Positions 14,375 to 21,595 of a stretch of 22,818 bases of DNA are shown here, piece by piece. Source of the DNA: IDS-8 sp035304285 (lineage in GTDB: Bacteria > Pseudomonadota > Gammaproteobacteria > Steroidobacterales > Woeseiaceae); the NCBI GenBank assembly GCA_035304285.1, contig DATGQI010000194.1, positions 1 to 22,818 of the forward strand, written 5' to 3'. The first letter of the stretch is position 1. Every line of letters begins with the position of its first letter. The notes below the pieces were generated by a model, which saw only the letters and a list, made by a program, of their open reading frames with translations, was not told the DNA's origin and did no database searches. A program made the translations under genes and the position numbers.

Positions 14375-16165
14375 ATGATAAATGATTACGAATGGCTTTT
14401 TCGCAAGGCGCCGGTGATGGCTTCTTCCATCGGCCGCGATGGACATTACCTCGATGTCAACGACGCCTTCTGCAATCGTCTCGGGTTCAGGCGCGAGGAA
14501 ATGATTGGGCGGCGCCCGGCGGAGTTTGTGACCGGGGAAAGCGCAGAACGCATTGAGAAGGAGTTCGTGCCGACGCTCAGGCGGACCGGTCGGCTCGAGA
14601 AAAAGCCTATCGCGTTCGTATCGAGCGCGGGCGAGGTAGTGAACTGCCTTACGGATTCGGTGGTGGAGCACGATCTCAAGGATGCCTTCGTGCGGACGGT
14701 CGCGATGTACACCGAACTCGCGGATCAGGCCCGGGCAGACTGGAAGTACCGCCAGCTGTACCGTGCCACTCCCGCGATGCTGCACACGGTAGATGCTGAA
14801 GGCCGAATCCTGACCGTCACCGATCACTGGCTGCAGAAGATGGGCTATGCGCGGGAAGAGGTCGTCGGTCGTTCAATCGCGGATTTCTTCAGTCCTGCCC
14901 AGAAAAAGCGGTTTGCCGGCGGCCGGCTGAAGCAGATCATCAGCGCCGGCGAGTTTACGAACGAAGAGCGGCAGGTGGTGACCCGCGCGGGAAAGATCAT
15001 CGATCTCGTGCAATCAGCGATCTCAGAGCGCGACTCCAGCGGGAGGGTCTACCGCATGATCGTAGCTTCCAAGGACGTAACCGAGCGCAACCGGGCCGAG
15101 CGCGCGCTCCGCAGCGCGCTGGCGGAAAATGCACGCTTGCGTGAAGAACTGGAACGGGAGCGTGATTACCTCCGTGAAGAGGTGAGCGTCGCCATGAACT
15201 TCGGCCGTATCGTCGGCAAGAGCCCCGCGCTGAAGCATATGCTGGCGCAGGTCGAAGCAGTGGCTCAGACACCGGCGAATGTGCTCATCCTCGGCGAATC
15301 CGGCGTCGGCAAGGAGCTTGTTGCGAGGGCAATCCATGCAAGAAGTCCGAGGGCGGAGGGACCGCTTGTGAAGGTGAACTGCGCCTCGATACCGAAAGAG
15401 CTGTTCGAGAGCGAATTCTTTGGTCACGTAAAAGGGGCCTTTACCGGCGCGCACCGGGACCGGGTAGGGAGGTTCCAGCTCGCGGAGGGCGGCACAATCT
15501 TTCTGGATGAGGTGGGTGAGATACCGCAGGACCTGCAGGGAAAGCTGTTGCGCGTCCTGCAGGAGAGCGAATTCGAAAGGGTGGGGGACGACGTCACGAG
15601 GTCGGTCGACGTGCGGGTCATTGCCGCGACCAATCGCGACCTGGAGAAGCAGGTCGTGGAAGGCAAATTCCGCGAGGACCTCTTCTACCGGCTTAGCGTC
15701 TTCCCGATCCAGGTGCCACCGTTGCGACAGAGGCGCGAGGACGTCGTCCAGCTCGCGCAGCATTTTCTCGACGTTACGTGCAAGGACTTCGGAAGGAAGC
15801 CAATGAAGCTGAACAGGAGCCAGGTACATGCGATCCAGGAATACGATTGGCCCGGTAATGTAAGGGAGCTGAAAAACGTCATAGAGCGGGCGGTGATACT
15901 TTCTCAGGGGAATGTGCTGCGGCTGGACCTGTCGCTCCCGGAGGCGGCGATTCGTACGGAAGTTCCGGGCGACGGGGGCAAATCCGTCGATTCTGTGCTG
16001 ACGGAAAAAGAGTTGAAGGCCCTGCAGAAGAGAAACCTGATCAATGCGCTCAAGCAGGCCAACTGGCGGGTATCGGGTAAGACGGGCGCAGCCGAGCTTC
16101 TCGGCATACGACCTACTACGCTAAATGACCGGATCCGGGCCTTCGGCATCAAGAAGCCTCACTAG
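14375..16165 (+). CDS. PAS-PAS sigma54-dependent transcriptional activator (enhancer-binding protein)
   Basis: The protein has 596 residues. The order is PAS domain 1 (about 5-110), PAS domain 2 (about 125-235, ending in the typical VTERNRAERAL), a coiled-coil linker (about 236-272), the AAA+ sigma54-interaction domain and a Fis-type helix-turn-helix (about 552-592). Motifs in the AAA+ part are complete: Walker A GESGVGKE (307-314), the sigma54-contacting loop GAFTGA (354-359), Walker B GGTIFLDE (372-379) and the Arg-finger region FREDLFYRL (432-440). It has no receiver domain, so the signal is probably sensed directly by the PAS domains (small ligand, redox or light cannot be told apart). 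ATG 14375 is chosen over ATG 14321, which lies within the promoter. The likely target is the divergent alanine-rich gene. Confidence 0.93.
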   Translation: MINDYEWLFRKAPVMASSIGRDGHYLDVNDAFCNRLGFRREEMIGRRPAEFVTGESAERIEKEFVPTLRRTGRLEKKPIAFVSSAGEVVNCLTDSVVEHDLKDAFVRTVAMYTELADQARADWKYRQLYRATPAMLHTVDAEGRILTVTDHWLQKMGYAREEVVGRSIADFFSPAQKKRFAGGRLKQIISAGEFTNEERQVVTRAGKIIDLVQSAISERDSSGRVYRMIVASKDVTERNRAERALRSALAENARLREELERERDYLREEVSVAMNFGRIVGKSPALKHMLAQVEAVAQTPANVLILGESGVGKELVARAIHARSPRAEGPLVKVNCASIPKELFESEFFGHVKGAFTGAHRDRVGRFQLAEGGTIFLDEVGEIPQDLQGKLLRVLQESEFERVGDDVTRSVDVRVIAATNRDLEKQVVEGKFREDLFYRLSVFPIQVPPLRQRREDVVQLAQHFLDVTCKDFGRKPMKLNRSQVHAIQEYDWPGNVRELKNVIERAVILSQGNVLRLDLSLPEAAIRTEVPGDGGKSVDSVLTEKELKALQKRNLINALKQANWRVSGKTGAAELLGIRPTTLNDRIRAFGIKKPH

Positions 16166-16273
16166 TGCTCCGGTCACGGCAGAGTTCGCTTCGCCGTTGC
16201 AGGCGATGGAGGCGCCCGCCAGCCCCTTCCGTGGGCTCGGTTGTGTTTGGCCTACCTGGCGAGCCCTTCGCTA

Positions 16274-16279
16274 TATAAT
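16274..16279 (+). promoter_or_regulatory. Perfect -10 box TATAAT immediately before the phosphatidyltransferase start
   Basis: TATAAT at 16274-16279 ends 7 nt before ATG 16287, so transcription should start at or next to the A of the ATG. No Shine-Dalgarno lies before this ATG. I see no good -35 hexamer at 16-18 bp. The fit suggests a leaderless mRNA. Confidence 0.45.
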
Positions 16280-16286
16280 CGCAGCG

Positions 16287-16919
16287 ATGGCGAACCTGAT
16301 AACACTGGCGCGGCTCCTTTTGCTCATCGTGGTAGTGTGGATCGCCTATCAACCCTATTCGTACTGGCACTTCGTCAACGTAGCCTTGTTGATCCTGGTC
16401 TTCGTCAGCGATGGGATCGACGGATATGTCGCCCGCAAGCGAAACGAAACGAGCGTCTTTGGCGCCATGTTCGATATTGCCAGCGACCGCATGACGGAAC
16501 TCACGATGTGGATCGTCCTGACGGACCTCGATATCGTGGCCATCTGGGTACCGCTGGTTTTTATCATTCGCGGCACGATCGTGGATACGATTCGCGCGAG
16601 CCAGGTGTCGGCCGAAAAAAACGCGCCGTTTTCCATGCTGGAGACGCCGATGGGCAAGTGGCTTGTCGCCGGCAAGTTCATGCGGGCGTTCTACGCTGCA
16701 CTCAAGGCAACCACGTTCTGCTGGCTGTTGCTGATCCAGCCGCTGCCGGTACTGTGGCCGGATATTTTCACCGACTGGATGGCGCTCCTCCGGGGCATCG
16801 GCGAAGTCCTCGTTTATGCATCGGTGCTAACGTGCTTGCTGCGTGGGTTTCCGGTCGTCTGGGAGTTCGCCTACCAGGAGATGGACAGCTTCGCTCCGAA
16901 GAGAGTGAAGCCCGAATGA
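16287..16919 (+). CDS. CDP-alcohol phosphatidyltransferase family membrane protein
   Basis: This 210-residue integral membrane enzyme has the CDP-alcohol phosphatidyltransferase signature complete: D45-G46-x2-A49-R50-x8-G59-x3-D63-x3-D67. The signature is followed by several hydrophobic segments. The family transfers a phosphatidyl group from CDP-diacylglycerol to an alcohol such as glycerol-3-phosphate, serine or inositol. The length and the gene next door (a HAD-IB phosphatase) make a PgsA-like phosphatidylglycerophosphate synthase reasonable, but serine or another alcohol cannot be excluded. The start is ATG 16287, which leads directly into the first helix (NLITLARLLLL); the open frame extends upstream, but that part (from 16125) has no membrane character and overlaps the activator gene. 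Confidence 0.88.
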   Translation: MANLITLARLLLLIVVVWIAYQPYSYWHFVNVALLILVFVSDGIDGYVARKRNETSVFGAMFDIASDRMTELTMWIVLTDLDIVAIWVPLVFIIRGTIVDTIRASQVSAEKNAPFSMLETPMGKWLVAGKFMRAFYAALKATTFCWLLLIQPLPVLWPDIFTDWMALLRGIGEVLVYASVLTCLLRGFPVVWEFAYQEMDSFAPKRVKPE

Positions 16920-17000
16920 TCAGTCCGGATTGTGCATGATTCGCCGTGATGATCGGGCACCAAGCAGGCACGCGAGCGCACTCATGAACAGTCCGCATTA

Positions 17001-17642
17001 ATGCCGCTAGCCGTTTTCGATGTCGACGGGACCCTTGTTTCCGGAAGGAGCACGGAAAAGAGGTTCATGACATGGTTGTTTCGCCGCGGTCACTTGGGCC
17101 CTGTCCAGATGCTGTCGATGCTCTGGTTCATCCTGCGCTGGTTTCCGCGCTTCGGCCGCCACGTATTCAAGAAGAACAAGGCCTACCTGAACCGCCTGCC
17201 TGTGTCGCTGGTCGCACAAGAGGCGAGGGAGTTTGTCGCGTCCGTGCCCGATGATCTCTGGATCGGGCCAGCTCTCGCGGAGCTCGAAATGCACAAGCAA
17301 AGGGGGGATGCGGTGGTACTGCTATCGGGGACGCTACAACCCATCGTCGAATGCCTGTCGGCCAGGTTAGGAGCCAACGGCTGCCTCGGCACTGAATGCG
17401 TGGTCGAACGAGGGTGCTTCACGGCATCGCCTCCGTCGAGGCACCCTTTTCACGATGAAAAAGCCGATTTGCTCACATCCGTTTGCGAGACGTACCGCGT
17501 TGCAGCGGGTGAGGTTTATGCCTATGCTGATTCCGCATTCGATATACCGTTATTGAGCAAGGTCGGATATCCTGTCGCCATTTGCCCGGACGGCAAATTG
17601 CAAGCCTGGGCCGCGTCGCACAATCACCGGGCGCTCGAGTAA
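17001..17642 (+). CDS. HAD-IB family phosphatase (SerB/PgpC-like)
   Basis: This 213-residue protein has all HAD motifs: D7-V-D9-G-T (nucleophile and acid), S109 in VVLLSGT, K154 (FHDEKADLL), and D177/D181 in YADSAFDIPLL. The subfamily IB cap lies between motifs I and II (about 20-85). Relatives dephosphorylate phosphoserine, phosphatidylglycerophosphate (PgpC-type) or other small phosphates. Because it follows a CDP-alcohol phosphatidyltransferase gene by 81 bp, a role as the phosphatase of the same lipid pathway is attractive but inferred. It has no predicted membrane anchor, though residues 32-50 are hydrophobic and could touch the membrane. The start cannot lie upstream: an in-frame TAA directly precedes ATG 17001. 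No clear Shine-Dalgarno is present. Confidence 0.85.
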   Translation: MPLAVFDVDGTLVSGRSTEKRFMTWLFRRGHLGPVQMLSMLWFILRWFPRFGRHVFKKNKAYLNRLPVSLVAQEAREFVASVPDDLWIGPALAELEMHKQRGDAVVLLSGTLQPIVECLSARLGANGCLGTECVVERGCFTASPPSRHPFHDEKADLLTSVCETYRVAAGEVYAYADSAFDIPLLSKVGYPVAICPDGKLQAWAASHNHRALE

Positions 17643-17681
17643 CGAACAGACCTATAACGCATAATTGATCAGGAGTGAGGT

Positions 17682-19145
17682 GTGCCTCGATCATTGAAAT
17701 TACTGTCATGGAAGTCTTCTGCATGGAAGCTATTCACGCTGGCGCTCATGCCATGGACGCTGCTGTTTCCCGTTGCCGCAATGGCCGACGACAGCCTCCC
17801 GGCAGGGGTGCGGAACGTCCTGAACCATCGGAAGCTCGCTGACGCCAACCTGAGCCTTTACGTCGAGAACCTGCGCACGGGCGAGACGGTTCTTTCGTGG
17901 AACGAGGACAAGCCTCGTAATCCCGCTTCGGTTTCAAAGCTCCTGACCACCCTGGTGGCACTGGAGAAACTCGGCCCATCCTATACGTGGAAGACTGACA
18001 TCTTCTATGCGGGCGAATTGAAAGACGACGTTCTCGAGGGCGACCTGCTGCTGAAGGGGTACGGCGACCCGTTCCTGACCACGGAACGCCTCTGGACGAT
18101 GCTCCACGCGGTGAGGGATACGGGGGTTAGCCGGATAAACGGGAACCTGCTGCTCGACGACAGTTACTTCGACATCGGTGAGTACGACCCGGCCGCGTTC
18201 GACAACTCGCCACTTCGAGCATACAACGTCGCCCCAAACGCCCTCCTGATGAACTTCAAGGTGGTCCGGTACCAGTTCACGCCGGATGCAGGCGGCGGGA
18301 AGGTTAATGTCCGGTTGCACCCGGAACTCGAGAACTTGCAGGTCGTCAACCAGCTTTCGATCGGGGACGGGCGCTGCGGCGGGTATCAGCGCGGCATAAC
18401 CATCACGCCCAACGAAAGCGTCGACCAGATGATTTTCAGCGGAACATTTCCGCGAGGCTGCTCGTCGTATGCCATGACGCGCACCGCGCTCGGCCACAAC
18501 GATTTCGCCTACGGGCTGATCAAGTCCGTGTGGAACGAGATGGGCGGCGAAATATCCGGCGGCTGGAAGAACGTGACCGCGCCCGAGGAACTGGAACCGA
18601 TCCTGTCTTTTGATTCCCCGTCGCTCGCCGAAATCATCACGATGGTCAACAAGTACAGTAACAACGTGATGGCTCACCAGTTGCTTTATACGCTGGCTGC
18701 CGAGGCATTCGGCGCTCCGGGCACCGAGGAGAACGGGTTGCTCGTCGTGCGGCAGTGGCTGGAAGAGAAAGGTTTCGATACCGGGAGCTTGAGATTTGAC
18801 AACGGCGCAGGTCTTTCGAGAGAAACGAGGATGTCGGCGCTGCACCTCAAGGATCTCCTCCAGTACGCTTACCGGAGCCGGTTCATGCCTGAATTCATAT
18901 CCTCCATGTCGCTCTCGGGCCTGGACGGCACGATGTCCCGGCGGTTCCGGGAGGATGATGTGCTCGCCGGCATGGCGCACATAAAGACCGGATCACTCGA
19001 CGATGTCACCGCGATTGCAGGTTTCCTGCAGGCCCGTTCCGGCGAGAGATACATCGTGGTATCCCTGCACAACGACAAGAACGTTCACCGCGGCACCGGC
19101 CAGGAAGTACAGGAGGCGTTGCTGCGTTGGGTTTTTGAGAGATAA
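17682..19145 (+). CDS. dacB: D-alanyl-D-alanine carboxypeptidase/endopeptidase, PBP4 type
   Basis: This 487-residue periplasmic penicillin-binding protein (class C, PBP4/DacB) trims and cleaves peptidoglycan cross-links. The motifs are S83-V-S-K86 (nucleophile serine), S326-N-N328 and K435-T-G437, with the large inserted domain between the first two that marks PBP4. LVALEKLG and LLLKGYGDP are also typical. The signal peptide runs to about residue 36 (PVAAMA-DD). The start is GTG 17682, with AGGAG at 17671-17675, 6 nt away. It follows the HAD gene by 39 bp and precedes the SH3 protein gene by 73 bp, both on the same strand. The length is as expected (about 475-490) and no motif is missing. Confidence 0.93.
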   Translation: MPRSLKLLSWKSSAWKLFTLALMPWTLLFPVAAMADDSLPAGVRNVLNHRKLADANLSLYVENLRTGETVLSWNEDKPRNPASVSKLLTTLVALEKLGPSYTWKTDIFYAGELKDDVLEGDLLLKGYGDPFLTTERLWTMLHAVRDTGVSRINGNLLLDDSYFDIGEYDPAAFDNSPLRAYNVAPNALLMNFKVVRYQFTPDAGGGKVNVRLHPELENLQVVNQLSIGDGRCGGYQRGITITPNESVDQMIFSGTFPRGCSSYAMTRTALGHNDFAYGLIKSVWNEMGGEISGGWKNVTAPEELEPILSFDSPSLAEIITMVNKYSNNVMAHQLLYTLAAEAFGAPGTEENGLLVVRQWLEEKGFDTGSLRFDNGAGLSRETRMSALHLKDLLQYAYRSRFMPEFISSMSLSGLDGTMSRRFREDDVLAGMAHIKTGSLDDVTAIAGFLQARSGERYIVVSLHNDKNVHRGTGQEVQEALLRWVFER

Positions 19146-19218
19146 GGTCCGCCCTCAATCCCCGTTCGGAGACCTGCATCACATAAGTTCCGGACAGGGC
19201 CTGTAGTAAGATCGAACG

Positions 19219-19821
19219 ATGCGTCTTATTACCGTGCCACTACTGATTGCGCTTTTCCTCGTGCTGCCATCAACGGCGATCGCGGAGACGGCGTACGTCA
19301 CCGACCAGTTGCGGCTCGGCTTGCATCGCGCCGAGGACACCAGCGACCGTTCGTTTCGCACTTTGCAGAGTGGCCAGGAACTCGAGATCCTGTCGCAAAC
19401 CAGGAATTACGCACAGGTCAGGCTGCCTGACGGTACCGTGGGTTACGTCAAGGTGGCTTACCTGGTGACGGACAAGCCGGCGGCGCTGATCGTGAATGAG
19501 ACGCAGGCGGAAAACGAACGGCTGCAGCAGGAACTGGCGCGGACGAAGGCGCAGTTCGCCGGCCCCGCGGAAACCATTGCCAGCCTGGAAGGACAGCTTG
19601 CGGAGCAGCAGGCTGAACTGGAGGAAGGCAGCCGCCGGATTGCCGAGCTTCAGGAGCAGAACGACAGCTTCGTCTCCCGGGCACAGCAATTCAGGTTCAG
19701 CCTGCCGGCCTCCTGGGTGGCAGGCGCGACGGGCGTGTGCCTGGTCGCCGGGTTTCTCTTCGGCCTGTGGTGGATCGATTACCGCAGCCGAAAACGTCAC
19801 GGCGGTTTTCGCATTTACTAG
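19219..19821 (+). CDS. YgiM-like SH3-domain/coiled-coil/TM envelope protein
   Basis: This 200-residue protein matches the TIGR04211 (YgiM) layout. A signal peptide (cleavage about 22, STAIA-ET) is followed by a bacterial SH3 domain (about 24-85, LRLGLHRAEDTSDRSFRTLQSGQ...VRLPDGTVGYVKVAYL). After it come a long coiled coil (about 92-158) and one C-terminal membrane helix (about 164-186) with a basic cytoplasmic end. It is anchored in the inner membrane with the SH3 domain in the periplasm. Its function is unknown; bacterial SH3 domains often bind peptidoglycan or peptides. Its place after dacB suggests an envelope role. TAAGAT (19207-19212) ends 6 nt before ATG, and no Shine-Dalgarno is visible. 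Confidence 0.88.
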   Translation: MRLITVPLLIALFLVLPSTAIAETAYVTDQLRLGLHRAEDTSDRSFRTLQSGQELEILSQTRNYAQVRLPDGTVGYVKVAYLVTDKPAALIVNETQAENERLQQELARTKAQFAGPAETIASLEGQLAEQQAELEEGSRRIAELQEQNDSFVSRAQQFRFSLPASWVAGATGVCLVAGFLFGLWWIDYRSRKRHGGFRIY

Positions 19822-19862
19822 CCGTCGACATCGTCGTCGTGGTACTGCCGAGGCTTTGTCGC

Positions 19863-19891
19863 CTGCAGGACGGGCTCCTGCAGCTTTCTCT
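19863..19891. terminator. Hairpin between the convergent SH3 and CysB-like genes
   Basis: CTGCAGGA (19863-19870) and TCCTGCAG (19876-19883) form a perfect 8-bp stem with a 5-nt loop (CGGGC). On the plus strand it is followed by CTTTCTCTT, a moderate pyrimidine-rich tail. It is well placed to end the transcript of the SH3 gene and perhaps the convergent one. Confidence 0.5.
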
Positions 19892-19913
19892 TAAGGCCAA
19901 CAAGCTTGGCTCG

Positions 19914-20228
19914 TCAGGCCTGGCGCTGGTTCGCCATCATCCGGAATCGCGAATCCTGTTCCGCCGAAAAGCTCGACGCCACTCGTCTTATATTCTCTAC
20001 TTCCTGCATGATGAGCCTGGCCCGGTCGACCAGCTGATGACCGGCGGCAGTCAGCCCATCCAGGCTTTTCCCTTTGCGTATAAAAAGCTTCAAGCCGAGC
20101 TCTTCTTCCAGTAACTTGAGCTGCTTGCTCACACCAGGTTGCGATGTATAAAGACGATCCGCCGCCGCGGTGACGTTCAGCCCGTTATCGACGATCGCAA
20201 GAAAATACTTCAGTTGTTGTAATTTCAT
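19914..20228 (-). CDS. CysB-like LysR-type protein reduced to its DNA-binding N-terminus
   Basis: The 104-residue product begins MKLQQLKYFLAIVDNGLNVTAAADRLYTSQPGVSKQLKLLEEELG. This is the winged helix-turn-helix of CysB-type LysR regulators. It is followed by the linker helix (AAGHQLVDRARLIMQEVENIRRVA) and stops at FRMMANQRQA, just where the family's effector domain begins (ATTHTQARYALP in E. coli CysB, from memory). The effector domain of about 220 residues is missing, and the downstream sequence resembles it in no frame, so this is a deletion rather than a point nonsense. It could be a decaying gene, or a free-standing HTH that still dimerises through its linker helix. It diverges from cysteine synthase, the natural target of a CysB. 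Confidence 0.75.
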   Translation of the reverse strand: MKLQQLKYFLAIVDNGLNVTAAADRLYTSQPGVSKQLKLLEEELGLKLFIRKGKSLDGLTAAGHQLVDRARLIMQEVENIRRVASSFSAEQDSRFRMMANQRQA

Positions 20229-20306
20229 CCACTCGTGCCGCCCAGGTTCCCGACACAGAATAGACCCGCGCTCATGGCGTTCGTTTCACTGTCTTTGGCA
20301 CCTTGC

Positions 20307-20345
20307 GTTATAACTTTGTGTTATGAGCCCGCCTGTGACCGTTAT
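20307..20345. promoter_or_regulatory. GTTAT repeats and T-N11-A dyad, candidate LysR/CysB operator
   Basis: Three GTTAT copies lie at 20307, 20320 and 20341. ATAAC-N5-GTTAT (20310-20324) forms a dyad with the LysR T-N11-A pattern. They sit in the 266-bp region between the CysB-like gene and cysteine synthase. A -10-like TATTAT (20379-20384) lacks a good -35, as expected for an activator-dependent promoter. Confidence 0.45.
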
Positions 20346-20430
20346 ATGACGCAAGCATCGTCGGTGCGTTTTCTGAGGTATTATTTTTTAAGTTTTGAGT
20401 CCGCCGAAGTCATGAAGGCACGAAACCGGC

Positions 20431-20448
20431 CCGCTGCTGCAACAGCGG
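20431..20448 (+). other. Short hairpin in the cysteine synthase leader
   Basis: CCGCTG and CAGCGG form a 6-bp stem with loop CTGCAA in the 5' leader of the cysteine synthase gene, inside a possible 18-codon upstream reading frame (20412-20468). That frame encodes no cysteine, so a cysteine attenuator is not supported. The rest of the 266-bp region holds only the operator-like repeats. Confidence 0.3.
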
Positions 20449-20494
20449 CCCCCACCCGTCGTGGCTGAAAAACAACGAGACGAGGTAAAAACCG

Positions 20495-21451
20495 ATGATT
20501 TACGACAGCATCCTGGGCACGATTGGCCGCACACCGGTGATCCGTTTGAACCGCCTCGCGCCGGCGGGGATCGACATGTACGTCAAGGTGGAATCCTTCA
20601 ACCCTATGGCGTCGGTCAAGGACAGGCTCGCCATTGGCATCATCAACGATGCCGAAAAGAAAGGGCTGCTGTCGCCCGGCCAAACGGTCGTGGAGGCAAC
20701 CTCCGGCAACACGGGAGTGGCTCTCGCAATGGTGTGCGCAGCGAAAGGCCATCCCTTTGTTGCAACGATGGCGGAGTCTTTTTCAATTGAGCGGCGCAAG
20801 ATCATGCGCGGCCTGGGCGCGAAGGTCATCCTGACTCCGGCTGCAGAGCGCGGCACCGGAATGGTGCGGCGCGCCGAGGAACTTGCGAAGGAGCACGGCT
20901 GGTTTCTTGCGCGGCAGTTCGAGAATCCCGCAAACCCGGAGTACCACCGGCACACCACCGGCCCTGAGATCCTGCAGGACTTTGCCGGCCGCAGGCTGGA
21001 TTACTGGGTCACCGGCTACGGCACCGGCGGCACCATGACCGGTGCAGGCGAAGTCATAAAGGCCGGTCGTCCGGACGTCAGGATCGTCGCGACAGAGCCC
21101 GCGGGTGCGTCCCTGCTCGCCGGGAAAGAATGGAGCCCGCACAAGATCCAGGGATGGACCCCCGACTTCATCCCCGAGGTCCTGAACCGCGAGATCTACG
21201 ACGACCTCATCCCGGTGACCGACGACCGCGCTATTGAAATCGCGCGGCGGCTGGCGGCGGAGGAGGGCATTTTCTGCGGCATCTCTTCGGGCGCCACCCT
21301 GGCTGCGGCCTTGGCGGTCGCAGAGAAGGCGCCCCAGGGATCGGTCATTCTCGCGATGCTGCCGGATACCGGCGAACGCTACCTGAGCACTCCGCTCTTC
21401 GAAGGCGTCAACGAGGGCTCGGACGACGAATGGTTGAAGAGTCTCTCATAA
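20495..21451 (+). CDS. cysK: Cysteine synthase (O-acetylserine sulfhydrylase)
   Basis: This 318-residue PLP enzyme makes cysteine from O-acetylserine and sulfide in the cytosol. The PLP lysine is K42 in NPMASVKDR, the substrate loop is TSGNTG (69-74), the phosphate-binding loop is GTGGT (176-180), and ISSGA lies near the C-terminus (around 274). The length and the KIQGWTPDFIPEVL stretch favour the CysK (A) type over CysM (B). The first of the two has KIQGIGAGFIP at this place, so the middle of the motif is diverged. ATG 20495 has GAGG (20482-20485) at 9 nt. The divergent CysB-like gene supports a sulfur-responsive promoter. The gene is intact. Confidence 0.92.
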   Translation: MIYDSILGTIGRTPVIRLNRLAPAGIDMYVKVESFNPMASVKDRLAIGIINDAEKKGLLSPGQTVVEATSGNTGVALAMVCAAKGHPFVATMAESFSIERRKIMRGLGAKVILTPAAERGTGMVRRAEELAKEHGWFLARQFENPANPEYHRHTTGPEILQDFAGRRLDYWVTGYGTGGTMTGAGEVIKAGRPDVRIVATEPAGASLLAGKEWSPHKIQGWTPDFIPEVLNREIYDDLIPVTDDRAIEIARRLAAEEGIFCGISSGATLAAALAVAEKAPQGSVILAMLPDTGERYLSTPLFEGVNEGSDDEWLKSLS

Positions 21452-21595
21452 TGGGCTGAAGGACAAGGGAAAATCGCCGTCGCCGCGGAATCCCTGAGAC
21501 ACGTATCACAGCCGCTTCATCCCGCAAATGGCAATGTAGCGTTTTCGCCGGCAGCTATCCCCACGCCTGGCGGGCAGCCACGGCAATGGGCGACG

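Noticed and set aside
15023..15829. A 268-codon minus-strand open frame inside the sigma54 activator
   Set aside because: It is antisense to the AAA+ domain and shows no family resemblance.
17934..18980. A 348-codon minus-strand open frame
   Set aside because: It is the reverse-strand shadow of dacB, whose motifs and length are complete.
20289..20306. A second sigma54 promoter (TTTGGCACCTTGCG)
   Set aside because: It has GG and GC but only 6 bp between them instead of 10.
20412..20468. Leader peptide controlling cysteine synthase
   Set aside because: The 18-codon frame contains no cysteine or methionine run, so it does not fit an attenuation mechanism.
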